From: VAXT01 sp963728535
GTDB taxonomy: Bacteria > Actinomycetota > Thermoleophilia > Gaiellales > Gaiellaceae
Assembly: GCA_963728535.1 (NCBI GenBank)
Contig: CAVSKK010000001.1
Coordinates: 992,001 to 1,056,000 of the forward strand
DNA: 64,000 nt
Direction of reading: 5' to 3'
This document shows positions 8,438 through 16,697 of this stretch, one piece after another. Position numbers and translations under genes: made by a program. The number at the start of each line of letters is the position of its first letter. The stretch's first letter is position 1. Under the pieces are notes generated by a model. That model was not told the DNA's origin, made no database searches, and was given only the letters and a program-made list of their open reading frames with translations.

Positions 8438-9299
8438 CGGGCTCGGACTCCAAGATCCAGAGCTTCCCGTCGCCGCACTCGACGGCAGGTGCGCCGTCCC
8501 CCGGATCGGTCAGGCTCGTGCGCAGGAGCTTCACGCGCTCGCCGTCGAGCTCCGCGATCGGCCCGACGACCGGCGACATGCCGAACGAGAGGTGCCAGGC
8601 GCGCACCTGGTTGTGGATCGTCCGGGCGGGCTGAGACCAGTCGACGGTCGCGTAGTCCTCTTCGAACATGCCTGCCCACGAGACGCCCTCGGTCGGCTGC
8701 GGGTCGCCCGGATCGCCGGCCGCGAGGCGCTCGAAGACCTGCGGCAGAAGCTCGAACGCCGCCTGGAGCAGCGCCGGGCCCATCTCCTCGATCGTCGTCC
8801 AGTCATCCTCGATCGGAATCGTCTTCTGAGCGAGGATCGCGCCGGTGTCCAGCTCGGCGTCCATGCGGTGCCAGGTCATCCCGAACGTGCCGTCGTTCTC
8901 ACGGAGCGCCCAGGCAAGCGGGATCGGCCCACGGTGCCGGGGCAGCAGCGCCGGGTGGTGGTTGACCGAGCCGAGCCGAGGCACGTCGAGCGCTTCCTGC
9001 GGCAGCTTCCAGCCGAAGCCCCAGCAGAGCACGAGATCGGGCTCGAGCCCGCGCAGCAGCGGCGCTACCGCCTCCTTGTCGCGTGCGAAGAGCAAGCTGA
9101 GCCCCTTGGGCGCCATCGAATCGGTGATCTCGCCCCAGGGAGGCAGGGGACGCTCGTCGCCTTCCTTGCGGCGGGCGATCAACCAGGCAACCGGCTCGTG
9201 GCCCAGCTCGCGCAGGTGCGCGATCAGCGGCTCGGCGACCGGGAACACCATCGAGATGATCACGATGCGCCAGCCCTTCGGTGTCTCGATGTCGGGCAC
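8430..9299 (-). CDS. Formyltransferase family protein (Fmt/PurN-like fold)
   Basis: 289 residues. The N-terminal Rossmann part reads WRIVIISMVFPVAEPLIAHL. The catalytic block is intact: SVNHHPALLPRHRGPIPLAWAL (Asn113, His115) and ELDTGAIL (Asp151), the N-H-D triad of 10-formyl-THF-dependent formyltransferases. A short C-terminal OB-like part follows (VKLLRTSLTDPG). Met-tRNA formyltransferase is about 310 residues, but the N-terminal SxxR and loop motifs of true Fmt are not obvious. A sugar, amine or other formyltransferase is therefore equally likely. The stop overlaps the convergent ScyD-like gene by 8 nt. Confidence 0.82.
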   Translation of the reverse strand: MPDIETPKGWRIVIISMVFPVAEPLIAHLRELGHEPVAWLIARRKEGDERPLPPWGEITDSMAPKGLSLLFARDKEAVAPLLRGLEPDLVLCWGFGWKLPQEALDVPRLGSVNHHPALLPRHRGPIPLAWALRENDGTFGMTWHRMDAELDTGAILAQKTIPIEDDWTTIEEMGPALLQAAFELLPQVFERLAAGDPGDPQPTEGVSWAGMFEEDYATVDWSQPARTIHNQVRAWHLSFGMSPVVGPIAELDGERVKLLRTSLTDPGDGAPAVECGDGKLWILESEPAS

Positions 9300-9327
9300 G
9301 GCTCGATCCTAGTTAGGGTTGGCGCCC

Positions 9328-9786
9328 GTGAAGTCAAAGCAGGAACAGAAGGTCAAGGAAGAGATGGGCCCGTTCCTCGAGGAGGGCGAGGAGGTCCGCG
9401 CAGTCCTGATCGCGCGCCCGCGTGGGTGGACCCAGTCGACGGCAGGCAGCCAAGAACTGGGCGGGCGCCAACAGCAGAACGCGCATGGCGGCGCCGAGGA
9501 CGCGGGAATCCAGCTCGCCTCACCGGGAGCGATCGTCCTCACCCAGAAGCGCCTGCTGACGGTGCAGACCGGTGAAGCACTCGGCATGGGCAAGGGAGGG
9601 TCGGTCAAGGAAATCCTGAGCGCGGTGCCGATCACGGACGTCGACTCGATCAAGGTCAAGCGCCTGCTCCTCGGCTACGTGGTCACGCTCAAGGTGCAAG
9701 GCTCGGAGTTCAAGCTGGAGGCGAACGCCGCGGCCGGCGCGAAGCCCATGGCCGAGGCACTCGACCGGGCGAAGGCCGAGGCGTAA
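9328..9786 (+). CDS. PH-like domain protein, function unknown
   Basis: 152 residues from the GTG at 9328; a TTG at 9319 is an alternative. The first 25 residues are charged (KSKQEQKVKEEMGPFLEEGEEVRAVL). The C-terminal part alternates beta-strands (GAIVLTQKRLLTVQTGEALG, VPITDVDSIKVKRLLLGYVVTLKVQGSEFKLEA) and ends in an amphipathic helix, the pattern of bacterial PH-like domains. No signal peptide or TM. It sits 32 nt upstream of trpB2 on the same strand. Confidence 0.75.
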   Translation: MKSKQEQKVKEEMGPFLEEGEEVRAVLIARPRGWTQSTAGSQELGGRQQQNAHGGAEDAGIQLASPGAIVLTQKRLLTVQTGEALGMGKGGSVKEILSAVPITDVDSIKVKRLLLGYVVTLKVQGSEFKLEANAAAGAKPMAEALDRAKAEA

Positions 9787-9818
9787 GCCACCGCCGCCGA
9801 CGCGGTATCCTCGACGCC

Positions 9819-11183
9819 GTGGAGCAGACGAAGTACCTGCTCGCCGAATCAGAGCTCCCGAGGCGCTGGTACAACATCCGCGCCGACATGCCGAGCCCGC
9901 CGCAGCCGGTGCTGCACCCGGGCACCGGCGAGCCGGTCGGGCCTGACGACCTCGCGCCGCTCTTCCCGATGGAGCTGATCCTCCAGGAGGTGAGCGAGGA
10001 GCCGGAGGTCGCGATCCCGGACGAGGTGCTCGACATCTACAGCCTCTGGCGCCCGACGCCGCTCTACCGGGCGCGCCGCCTCGAGCGCGAGGTCGGGACA
10101 CGCTCGCGCATCTTCTACAAGTACGAGGGCGTCAGTCCCGCCGGCAGCCACAAGCCGAACACGGCGGTCGCGCAGGCGTACTACAACCAGAAAGAGGGCC
10201 GGACGCGCCTCTCGACCGAGACCGGCGCCGGCCAGTGGGGCAGCGCCCTCGCGCTCGCCTGCAAGCTCTTCGGCCTCGAGTGCAAGGTCTACATGGTCAA
10301 GATCTCGTACGAGCAGAAGCCGTTCCGGCGCTCGCTGATCCAGGCCTGGGGCGCAACGATCGTCGCCAGCCCATCGGAAGAGACGGAGTCGGGCCGCGCC
10401 GTGCTCGCGGAGCACCCCGATTCGCCGGGCAGCCTTGGAATTGCGATCTCGGAAGCGGTCGAGGACGCCGCAGGCCGCGACGACACGGCGTACTCGCTCG
10501 GCTCGGTCTTGAATCACGTGCTCCTGCACCAGACGGTGATCGGCCAGGAGGCGCTCGCGCAGATGGAGCTCGCGGGCGCGTTTCCGGATGTGGTGATCGG
10601 CTGCGTCGGCGGCGGCTCGAACTTCGCCGGGCTCGCCTTCCCGTTCCTGCGGGAGAAGATCGCCGGCCGCGAGATCGATGTGTTGGCCTGCGAGCCGACC
10701 GCGTGCCCGACGCTGACACGCGGGTTGTTCGCGTACGACTTCGGCGACACGGGGAAGCTGACGCCGCTCGTCCCCATGCACACGCTCGGGCACGACTTCA
10801 TCCCGGAACCGATCCACGCCGGCGGACTGCGCTATCACGGCGTCGCGCCGCTGATCTCTCAGCTCGTGCTGGACGGCTTGATCCGTGCGGAGGCCTATCT
10901 CCAGAACGACGTCTTCGCCTCCGCAGTCAAGTTCGCGGGCAGCGAGGGGATCATCCCGGCGCCGGAGGCAGCGCATGCGATCCACGGCGCCCTGGAGGCG
11001 GCGCGCGCAGCGGACGAAGCCGGCGAGGAGCGCACGATCCTCTTCAACCTCTCGGGCCATGGCCATTTCGACATGGCCGCGTACGACAACTACTTCGCCG
11101 GCAAGCTCGAGGACGTCGCGCTGGACGAGGAAGAGATGCAGCGCGCACTGCGGGCGATCGATGGGCTGCCGACCCCGGCCTAG
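9819..11183 (+). CDS. trpB: TrpB2-type tryptophan synthase beta-like PLP enzyme
   Basis: 454 residues, GTG start. It has the longer N-terminus of the TrpB2 subfamily (LPRRWYNIRADMP, SLWRPTPLYRARRLE). The PLP lysine is in EGVSPAGSHKPNTAVAQA, the E-T-G-A-G-Q-W-G catalytic loop follows (STETGAGQWGSALA), and the phosphate-binding glycine run is GCVGGGSNFAG. TrpB2 enzymes make Trp from indole and serine, or in some cases from other partners, and often act without TrpA. No trpA or other trp gene is next to it here, which fits a stand-alone indole salvage role. The stop shares CTAG with the convergent NERD gene. Confidence 0.95.
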   Translation: MEQTKYLLAESELPRRWYNIRADMPSPPQPVLHPGTGEPVGPDDLAPLFPMELILQEVSEEPEVAIPDEVLDIYSLWRPTPLYRARRLEREVGTRSRIFYKYEGVSPAGSHKPNTAVAQAYYNQKEGRTRLSTETGAGQWGSALALACKLFGLECKVYMVKISYEQKPFRRSLIQAWGATIVASPSEETESGRAVLAEHPDSPGSLGIAISEAVEDAAGRDDTAYSLGSVLNHVLLHQTVIGQEALAQMELAGAFPDVVIGCVGGGSNFAGLAFPFLREKIAGREIDVLACEPTACPTLTRGLFAYDFGDTGKLTPLVPMHTLGHDFIPEPIHAGGLRYHGVAPLISQLVLDGLIRAEAYLQNDVFASAVKFAGSEGIIPAPEAAHAIHGALEAARAADEAGEERTILFNLSGHGHFDMAAYDNYFAGKLEDVALDEEEMQRALRAIDGLPTPA

Positions 11184-11863
11184 AGCCGGTCGGCGAACGC
11201 AGCGAGCCGATCGGGCTCGAGTACCCGATTGCGCTGAACCTGGATCCAGGCGAGCAGGCGCGTTCGGCAGACGATCCAGACCCCCTCGGAGCGGTAGGGA
11301 GCGTGGTCGCGACGCTGGTCGAGGCAGATCACGGGCGTCACCCAGACGCCGCCGAGCTCGTCGCGGAGCATCGCTGCCTGCCGCTTCGCCTTTCGGAGAT
11401 CGGTCTTCTGGTACCGCCGGTTCTTCGTCTCGATCATGTAGACGCCGCTCGGACCGCTGACGAGGTGATCGATGTTCCCTGCGAATTCCTGCGGGATGTC
11501 GTGGAGGACCGCATATCCCTCTCCGGTGAGCGCAGCCAGGGTCTGTCCTACAGCTTCCTCTGATCGAGCTCCGCGCAACCAATTCGCAGCGACCTTTATC
11601 TGACGAGCACCCAGGCGCTGCACCACCAAGAGCAGCAGGAGGGCAAGGACGGTCAAGCCGGCGTTGCGGAGCCCAATTGCGAACCAGAGAACGTCTGCAA
11701 TCAGGATGAGTGCGGCGCCCATGAGCAGCCGGACGACGCGTGCCTGGAATCTGGCCTGTGCGGCTACCCACTCCCCCGGCGGCTTGGCGGTGTCGTAGGC
11801 CACGAGAATCAGATCGGCACGGGAGCCGCCCTTCTTGAGGGCTTCGTCGTATCGTTCCCGCAT
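11180..11863 (-). CDS. Membrane-anchored NERD-domain nuclease-like protein
   Basis: 227 residues if started at the ATG at 11863. Upstream codons are antisense to the next gene and do not look like protein. A GTG at 11803 is an alternative start. Two hydrophobic segments (about residues 44-62 and 66-83) precede a NERD domain: GARSEEAVGQTLAALTGEGYAV, then NIDHLVSGPSGVYMIETKN. The PD-(D/E)xK-type residues would be Asp132, Glu145 and Lys147. NERD domains are predicted nucleases found in DNA-processing or defence proteins. Its ATG overlaps the ATG of the divergent DUF3800 gene (GCATGC). Confidence 0.88.
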   Translation of the reverse strand: MRERYDEALKKGGSRADLILVAYDTAKPPGEWVAAQARFQARVVRLLMGAALILIADVLWFAIGLRNAGLTVLALLLLLVVQRLGARQIKVAANWLRGARSEEAVGQTLAALTGEGYAVLHDIPQEFAGNIDHLVSGPSGVYMIETKNRRYQKTDLRKAKRQAAMLRDELGGVWVTPVICLDQRRDHAPYRSEGVWIVCRTRLLAWIQVQRNRVLEPDRLAAFADRL

Positions 11864-12584
11864 GCAACTGCTCTTCCTCGACGAAAGCGGCAAGATCGAC
11901 CAGGGCGGCCTCTTCGCGCTTGGCGGCATCGCCGTGCGCGACGCCGACTGGCCACAGCTGAAGGAACTCTGGCAGTCGACCCTCGTTGAGGCAGGCTGGC
12001 CCCTGGATCGCGAGATCAAGTGGCACGGAATCCGCAAGGGCGAGGTGCCACCCGCGCTCGCTGACGCCATCTTCGCGGCTCTCGCCGTCGCGCCATTCAC
12101 GGCGTACGTGACGCTGCTCGACCTCGAACTCGGCCCGGAGCTCGAGCCCGACTTCTTTCGCACCCCCGAGGAGGTCTACGCGACAGGCCTAATGTTCCTG
12201 GCCGAGCGCTTCCACCACCTGCTCGACGCCGAGGACGACCTCGGCCTAATCGTCGTCGACAGCCGCTTCCGCGAGGACGACAAGCGGTTGCGCCGTTTCT
12301 TTGCCGACCTGACGAAGGACGGGACGCCCTACATGCAACTGCCGCGGATCGTCGAGGGCCTCTTCCTCGGCCCGAGCAACTACTCGATCGGCCTCCAGTG
12401 CGCCGATCTGATCGTCGCGATGACAGCCAATGCCGAGCGCGGGCCAGGGCAGGGACGTGGATATCTGAAGAAGGTGCTTCCCCGATTCGCGGTGCATCCG
12501 GCAACCGGCGAGCTCGACGGAGTAGGCCTCAAGCGATTCCCCGAAGCGGTTCCTCGGCCCCGAGAGCATCACCGGCTCTTCTGA
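11862..12584 (+). CDS. DUF3800 domain protein (predicted RNase H-like fold)
   Basis: 240 residues. MQLLFLDESGKIDQGG is the typical DUF3800 start, with the Asp-Glu pair of the predicted metal site. Later motifs are LIVVDSRFREDD and the near-terminal GLQCADLIVAM, again with a conserved Asp. The fold resembles RNase H/integrase. Members often sit in mobile or defence contexts; the function is not established. I chose ATG 11862 because the motif begins there. The next genes on the same strand are a VapBC pair. Confidence 0.88.
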   Translation: MQLLFLDESGKIDQGGLFALGGIAVRDADWPQLKELWQSTLVEAGWPLDREIKWHGIRKGEVPPALADAIFAALAVAPFTAYVTLLDLELGPELEPDFFRTPEEVYATGLMFLAERFHHLLDAEDDLGLIVVDSRFREDDKRLRRFFADLTKDGTPYMQLPRIVEGLFLGPSNYSIGLQCADLIVAMTANAERGPGQGRGYLKKVLPRFAVHPATGELDGVGLKRFPEAVPRPREHHRLF

Positions 12585-12636
12585 AGACGCCAGAACTCCG
12601 GCCTGAGCGTGCGAATTTGTGTGCTAAGTTGTGGCC

Positions 12637-12876
12637 ATGCGTCTACACATTACGTTGCAGGATGCGCTTGTGCGCGAACTTGACCGTCGAGTCGGGGCGC
12701 GGCGCCGCAGCGGTTTCATCGCGCGCGCGGTCGAAGCGGCACTCGACGACGAGCGCCGCTGGGACTTGATCGAGTCATCCCTCGGCTCGATCGAGGCGCA
12801 CGGCCACGAGTGGGACGATGATTCGGCTTCCTGGGTGCGCGAGCAGCGCCGGGTGGACGAGCGCCGCGTCGGCTGA
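12637..12876 (+). CDS. Ribbon-helix-helix antitoxin (VapB-like)
   Basis: 79 residues from the ATG at 12637; a GTG at 12631 is possible. It opens MRLHITLQDALVRELDRRVG, a beta-strand plus helix typical of RHH DNA-binding dimers, then RSGFIARAVEAALDDERRW. The C-terminal third is acidic and Trp-rich and would wrap the toxin. Its stop overlaps the PIN toxin start by 1 nt (TGATG). No clear palindrome is visible upstream, unlike the other antitoxins here. Confidence 0.88.
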   Translation: MRLHITLQDALVRELDRRVGARRRSGFIARAVEAALDDERRWDLIESSLGSIEAHGHEWDDDSASWVREQRRVDERRVG

Positions 12877-13271
12877 TGGCTGCGATCCTGCTCGACACGA
12901 CCGTCGTCATCGATCTCCTCCGCGGACGTGCTGAGGCAGTGCAGCGCCTGCGGGCGCTCCGCGAGGCCGGTGACAGGCCGTGCATCTGCGCAGTCAACGT
13001 CGAGGAAACCGTGCGCGGGCTTCGCTCCGCCGAGAGCGAGCCCGCGAGTCGCCTGTTTCGTGGTTTGCGCATAGTCGTGCTCGGCGAGCGCGAGGGCTGG
13101 CAGGCCGGCGAGTGGCGTCGGGACCATGCGGCGCGCGGGCATACGCTGGCACAGGCCGACTGCCTCGTCGCGGCGGCAGCACTCTCCGTCGGCGGGCGCC
13201 TCGCGACCGGGAACGTGAAGGACTTCCCGATGAGCGAGCTCGCGGTCGAGCATTGGCCCGCCGGCGCGTAG
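12876..13271 (+). CDS. vapC: PIN-domain toxin (VapC-like RNase)
   Basis: 131 residues. PIN acidic residues are in place: ILLDTTVVIDLLRG (two Asp), NVEETVRGL (Glu) and LAQADCLVAAAAL (Asp), with the final LATGNVKDF. VapC toxins cleave specific RNAs, commonly tRNA or rRNA, when free of VapB. It is cotranscribed with the RHH antitoxin immediately upstream and ends 5 nt from the convergent helicase. Confidence 0.9.
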   Translation: MAAILLDTTVVIDLLRGRAEAVQRLRALREAGDRPCICAVNVEETVRGLRSAESEPASRLFRGLRIVVLGEREGWQAGEWRRDHAARGHTLAQADCLVAAAALSVGGRLATGNVKDFPMSELAVEHWPAGA

Positions 13272-13276
13272 CCCGC

Positions 13277-13984
13277 TCAGCCTCCGTCCTCAGCACCTTC
13301 GACGAACAGGCAGAGCGCGTTCGCCATGCGCATCTGCTCGATTGAACGGCACCCGACTTCCAGCAGCTTCGGGCTCGCGACCACATAGGCCAGACACTTC
13401 GCTCGCGACACGGCTACGTTGAGGCGGTTCCGCGAGAGCAGGAACTCGAGGTTGCGCGGCACGTCTCCCGCGCTCGACGTTGCCATCGAGAAGAAGACGA
13501 CCGGCGCCTGCTGGCCCTGGAACTTGTCTACGGTGCCGACCCGGGCTCCTCGCGGCAGCGCGTCGGCCAGGCACTTGACCTGCTCGTTGTACGGCGCGAC
13601 GACCAGGATGTCGTCGAGGCCGAGCGGCGCCTTGACGCCCTCCGCGTTCGTCCACTCCTGCCCGAGCAGCCGCTCGAACTCCTCGCGCACGCGCGCGGCC
13701 TCCTCGGGCGACGACCGGCGATTGCCCTCGTGCTCGACCGCTAGGAACCGAAGGCCCGTGCCGAGCGCAGTCGACTGGCGCGCGCACTCCTCCGCGGCCT
13801 CGAGCCGACTGTCGTAGAAGGCGTCCGAGATGTAGCGGCACACGTCCGGGTGCATGCGGAACGAGTGCTCGAGGAAGAGACCGCGGTCCTCCGGAATCGT
13901 CTGCGCATCGCCCAGCAGGTGCTCGAGCACCGACGCGCCTGAGCCGCCCGGGTGCGTCCCCTGCGAGACCTGCGCGAGCTGCAC
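13277..13984 (-). CDS. C-terminal fragment: SF1 helicase motifs III-VI
   Basis: 235 codons. The true frame extends upstream to about 14010, giving LVLLGDPVQLAQVSQGTHP (motif III). Further motifs are LEHSFRMHPDVCRYISDAFY, DILVVAPYNEQVKCLADAL, GTVDKFQGQQAPVVFFSMAT and LSRNRLNVAVSRAKCLAYVV. These match UvrD/Dna2-like C-terminal domains. A free-standing start inside the helicase is not plausible; treat this as the 3' piece of the 13277-16571 gene. Confidence 0.8.
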   Translation of the reverse strand: MQLAQVSQGTHPGGSGASVLEHLLGDAQTIPEDRGLFLEHSFRMHPDVCRYISDAFYDSRLEAAEECARQSTALGTGLRFLAVEHEGNRRSSPEEAARVREEFERLLGQEWTNAEGVKAPLGLDDILVVAPYNEQVKCLADALPRGARVGTVDKFQGQQAPVVFFSMATSSAGDVPRNLEFLLSRNRLNVAVSRAKCLAYVVASPKLLEVGCRSIEQMRMANALCLFVEGAEDGG

Positions 13985-14484
13985 CGGGTCGCCGAGCAGG
14001 ACGAGCGTCTTCGCCGACGGTCCCCATCGCGAGCGCGTCGGCGAGCGAGACCTGGCCGGCCTCGTCGATGAAGAGGTAGTCGAGCTGCTGGTCGAGCTCG
14101 GGCCGCGCGAAGAGCCACGCGGTGCCGGCGAGGAGTCGAAGCTCGGGGTCGAGAAACGGCTCGATGCCCTCCTCGCTCTCGATCGGCCCGCGCTCGTACT
14201 CGGACTCGGGACCGCCGCTCGACTTCTTCAGCCCAGGCACAGTTGAGGCCTGCTTCGACGAGCGCGTCGAGCAGGTTGTGGATCGCCTTGTGACTCGTCG
14301 CCGCGATCCCAACCCGCTTGCCGCGTTCCAGCAGGTGCAAGATCAGGCGCGCCCCCTTCCACGTCTTCCCCGAGCCCGGGGGGCCCTGAACGAAGAGGTG
14401 CCGCCCCTCAACGCGATCGACGAGCTCCTTCATTTCATCGAGCTCGGCGACCTGCACGCGCTCCCGGCCGAGCGGGCGGATCAC
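13741..14484 (-). CDS. Walker A fragment of the interrupted nuclease-helicase
   Basis: Only 14484-14245 is in the true frame. It contains RVEGRHLFVQGPPGSGKTW, the helicase motif I, and KRVGIAATSHKAIHNLLDAL, motif Ia. After 14245 the real frame shifts; the arginine-rich remainder is antisense-like noise. Confidence 0.55.
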   Translation of the reverse strand: MIRPLGRERVQVAELDEMKELVDRVEGRHLFVQGPPGSGKTWKGARLILHLLERGKRVGIAATSHKAIHNLLDALVEAGLNCAWAEEVERRSRVRVRARADRERGGHRAVSRPRASTPRRHRVALRAARARPAARLPLHRRGRPGLARRRARDGDRRRRRSSCSATRCSSRRSRRGRTRAAQARRCSSTCWAMRRRFRRTAVSSSSTRSACTRTCAATSRTPSTTVGSRPRRSARASRLRSARAFGS

Positions 14485-15025
14485 GCCGCAGGACGCCCTC
14501 GAGCGCCGCGTAGCGCGCGTCGCCGTCGCGCACCGAACGGCCGAGCCGCATCAGCGCCGCGCGTTGGTACGTCGTGTTCCAAGCGCCGCCGGGAATCAGC
14601 GCTTGCGGCAGCGGCAGCCCCTCGAACTTCGGCCCGCGCCGGAGCGTCAGCCGACCGGCAACGTCGTCAAGCTCGACGAGCGACCCGGCGCTCTTGCCGG
14701 TCCGCGGGTCGACAACCTCGTCGCCGGCATCGAGCTTGTGCTGCTGGGTCGGGAACGAGAGCGTGTTGATGAACGACTTCTTGCTCGCCTCCGGCTCCTC
14801 CCCATCCCATTCGAGCCCGCCGATCGACTCCGCGTCCTCGATCAGCTCCGAGCTCGTCTTCTCTTGCCGATCGAAAAACGCCCACCACACCGGCTTCGCC
14901 TCACGCCGGTGGTACTCGAGCAGCAGACCCGCGAGTCGCGCCGTCTCTTCGTCGAGCGCGAGCAAGACCTCGCGCAAGCGCCTCTCGCTCGGCGAGCTCC
15001 TCCTCATCCTCTGGCTTGATCTCAC
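14435..15025 (-). CDS. Middle fragment of the interrupted nuclease-helicase
   Basis: The useful part is about 14980-14490. It reads LREVLLALDEETARLAGLLL, then KPVWWAFFDRQEKTSSELIED, EDAESIGGLEWDG and VDPRTGKSAGSLVELDDV, the linker and 1B-like part of the family. The N-terminal about 15 and C-terminal about 15 codons are frame noise. The nominal start has no meaning. Confidence 0.6.
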   Translation of the reverse strand: MRSSQRMRRSSPSERRLREVLLALDEETARLAGLLLEYHRREAKPVWWAFFDRQEKTSSELIEDAESIGGLEWDGEEPEASKKSFINTLSFPTQQHKLDAGDEVVDPRTGKSAGSLVELDDVAGRLTLRRGPKFEGLPLPQALIPGGAWNTTYQRAALMRLGRSVRDGDARYAALEGVLRRDPPARPGARAGRRAR

Positions 15026-16571
15026 GCACCTCAGGCGGCTCTCGCCAGGCGATCTCAGTCCTCCACGCCGCCTGGGCGTCGGCCTTCCGCTCGATCAGCC
15101 ACTCGCGCAGGAGGTACGTCGAAAGACAGTCCTCGCGGTTGTACTCCGCGATCCCGTCGAGGATCGACTGGTCGCGCTCGTCGACCCAGCGCTCGTAGAG
15201 GACGATCGAGTCCTCGCCGGAGCTGAGCTCGGCCCCGCGCTCCATGTAGAACTGCTCGACGTTCTTGAGCCCGTAGCGCGGATGCGAGATCCGCAGCCCC
15301 TGGCGCACGACCGCGAGGAGGTCGACGAGCACCTCGCCGCGGAGGAGATCGTCCACGGCATCCTCGCGCGTGGCGTACTCGCCCATCAGGCGCTTGAGCG
15401 TCGTCTCCTCATACGAGGCGTAGTGGTAGACGTGCAGGTCGGGGTGGCGCTCGAGCCGCTCGCCGACGAAGTCCATGAAGTCCTCGAACGCGCGCCGCTC
15501 CTCGTCGCGGTCGTGAGCCCAGAAAGCGCGGAACTGCTCCTGGCCCTCCTCGTGCCAGAGAACGCCGAACAGGTACTCGAGCCCGCCGCTCGGCTCCCAG
15601 AACGGGTCGCTCTCCATGTCGAAGAAGAGGTCACCCGGCGAAGGCTTTGGCAGCAACGCGAGGCCGCGCTCGTCCTCCGGGGGAAGCGTCTCGTAGGCAT
15701 GCTCGCCGGTGCGCCGATAGCGAAGCTGGAGCTCGGCCTGGTGGCGAATGTTCTCGAAGGTGCCGGTCGCGATGTGCGGCACATCGGTCTCAGGCGGCGT
15801 GTCCCCGAGCGCTGCGAGCGTCGTGATCCCGGCCTCGCCGAGGCGAACAATCTGGCGGCGACGAATGTTGGCGACGCGGGTCAGGTGGTCGTGATCGTCC
15901 CACCAGGCCTCGCAGAGCGGAAGGAAGTCGCACATCGAGCAATGCGCGACCGGCCAGGGCTCGGTCGGCCGCGGATTGTGAACGGCATCGAGAAAGCGCC
16001 CGCCAACGCGCCGGTAGTAGGCGAGGAAGTCGAGTACGCGGTAGCTCTCGGTCGCGCCGGAGCCGAGCGCAATGTGCATCCGTTCGGGCACCAGCCCCTG
16101 GACACGCCCGATCTGCTCCGAGTAGAAGCAGAGCTGAAGCACGTGCGCCGGCTTCCCGTGCCGAGCAAGCTTGGTGTCGTAAGCCTCGTAGGAGCCGTCG
16201 GCCCCGCGAATAACGAAATCGGCGAGCCCGCGCCACTCCCCGTCAACGAACGTGGCCTGGTAGACGACCTCACGCCCACTGTGCATCGCTTCCTCGGTCT
16301 CGCGCGCCGCGCGCTCCCACTCCCATTCGCCGTCCGGGCCCTCGAGCTCGATAGTGACGACGTCGCGCCCGTCCGCGAGCAACTGCGCGAGGTAAGCGCG
16401 CTCGTGCTCCTCCCCCTTGCGCCGAATCAGCTCGGACTGAGCGTCCTCGACCTGCGGCTTGACGACCTCGCCGTACGCGACCTTAAGCTCAAGCTGCGTA
16501 AGATGCTGGCAGGCGAGATAGGCCGTCACATCGGAGGGCGAGTAGGACAGTGGGCCGTCGGTTGCTCGCAT
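14901..16571 (-). CDS. N-terminal fragment: TM0106 family RecB-like nuclease
   Basis: Continuous frame of 556 codons, reliable to about 14980. Motifs are: SYSPSDVTAYLACQHLTQLEL at the N-terminus, GLADFVIRGADGSYEAYDTKLARHGKP (the Asp...Asp-x-Lys nuclease site), HCSMCDFLPLCEAWW (Cys cluster, possibly Fe-S or zinc) and LFFDMESDPFWEPSGGLEYLFG, then ILDGIAEYNREDCLSTY, the RNase H-like exonuclease motif pair. The last about 25 residues (ARGLARARRRDG...) are out of frame. The true continuation reads LREVLLALDEETARLAGLLLEYH in the next frame. Confidence 0.85.
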   Translation of the reverse strand: MRATDGPLSYSPSDVTAYLACQHLTQLELKVAYGEVVKPQVEDAQSELIRRKGEEHERAYLAQLLADGRDVVTIELEGPDGEWEWERAARETEEAMHSGREVVYQATFVDGEWRGLADFVIRGADGSYEAYDTKLARHGKPAHVLQLCFYSEQIGRVQGLVPERMHIALGSGATESYRVLDFLAYYRRVGGRFLDAVHNPRPTEPWPVAHCSMCDFLPLCEAWWDDHDHLTRVANIRRRQIVRLGEAGITTLAALGDTPPETDVPHIATGTFENIRHQAELQLRYRRTGEHAYETLPPEDERGLALLPKPSPGDLFFDMESDPFWEPSGGLEYLFGVLWHEEGQEQFRAFWAHDRDEERRAFEDFMDFVGERLERHPDLHVYHYASYEETTLKRLMGEYATREDAVDDLLRGEVLVDLLAVVRQGLRISHPRYGLKNVEQFYMERGAELSSGEDSIVLYERWVDERDQSILDGIAEYNREDCLSTYLLREWLIERKADAQAAWRTEIAWREPPEVREIKPEDEEELAEREALARGLARARRRDGATRGSAARVPPA

Positions 16572-16697
16572 GTGATGAGTCCCGCTAGCGAGTATTCGGT
16601 CTTACGTTAAGCGAAGGGCGGCGAGGCTTACTTCTCGCCGTTGGGCCTACGCCCCGGCTATACGGCCGGAGGCGTCTTCTTCTCGCAGAGAGCTGAG

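Larger units (their letters stand above)
13277..16571 (-). pseudogene. TM0106-type RecB-like nuclease fused to a superfamily 1 helicase, interrupted by about four frameshifts
   Basis: Read as one gene, this would be a protein of about 1,090 residues: a RecB-like nuclease plus RNase_H_2-type domain (from 16571), a linker region, a P-loop helicase (VQGPPGSGKTWKGARL near 14385; DYLFIDEAGQVSLADAL near 14060) and helicase motifs IV-VI (FQGQQAPVVFFSM; NRLNVAVSRAK). The frame changes near 14980, 14490, 14245 and 14010. Good family sequence stands on both sides of each change and there are no stop-riddled stretches. I think indel errors are likelier than real decay, but a recently inactivated gene cannot be excluded. 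Such proteins are predicted DNA-repair or defence enzymes. Confidence 0.8.

Noticed and set aside
9849..12026. A 725-codon open frame on the minus strand across trpB and NERD
   Set aside because: Antisense to trpB2 with no domain pattern, Arg-rich and out of register; long antisense frames are expected in very high-GC DNA.
14574..16610. A 678-codon plus-strand frame over the nuclease-helicase
   Set aside because: Mirror of the true coding strand; no recognisable protein.
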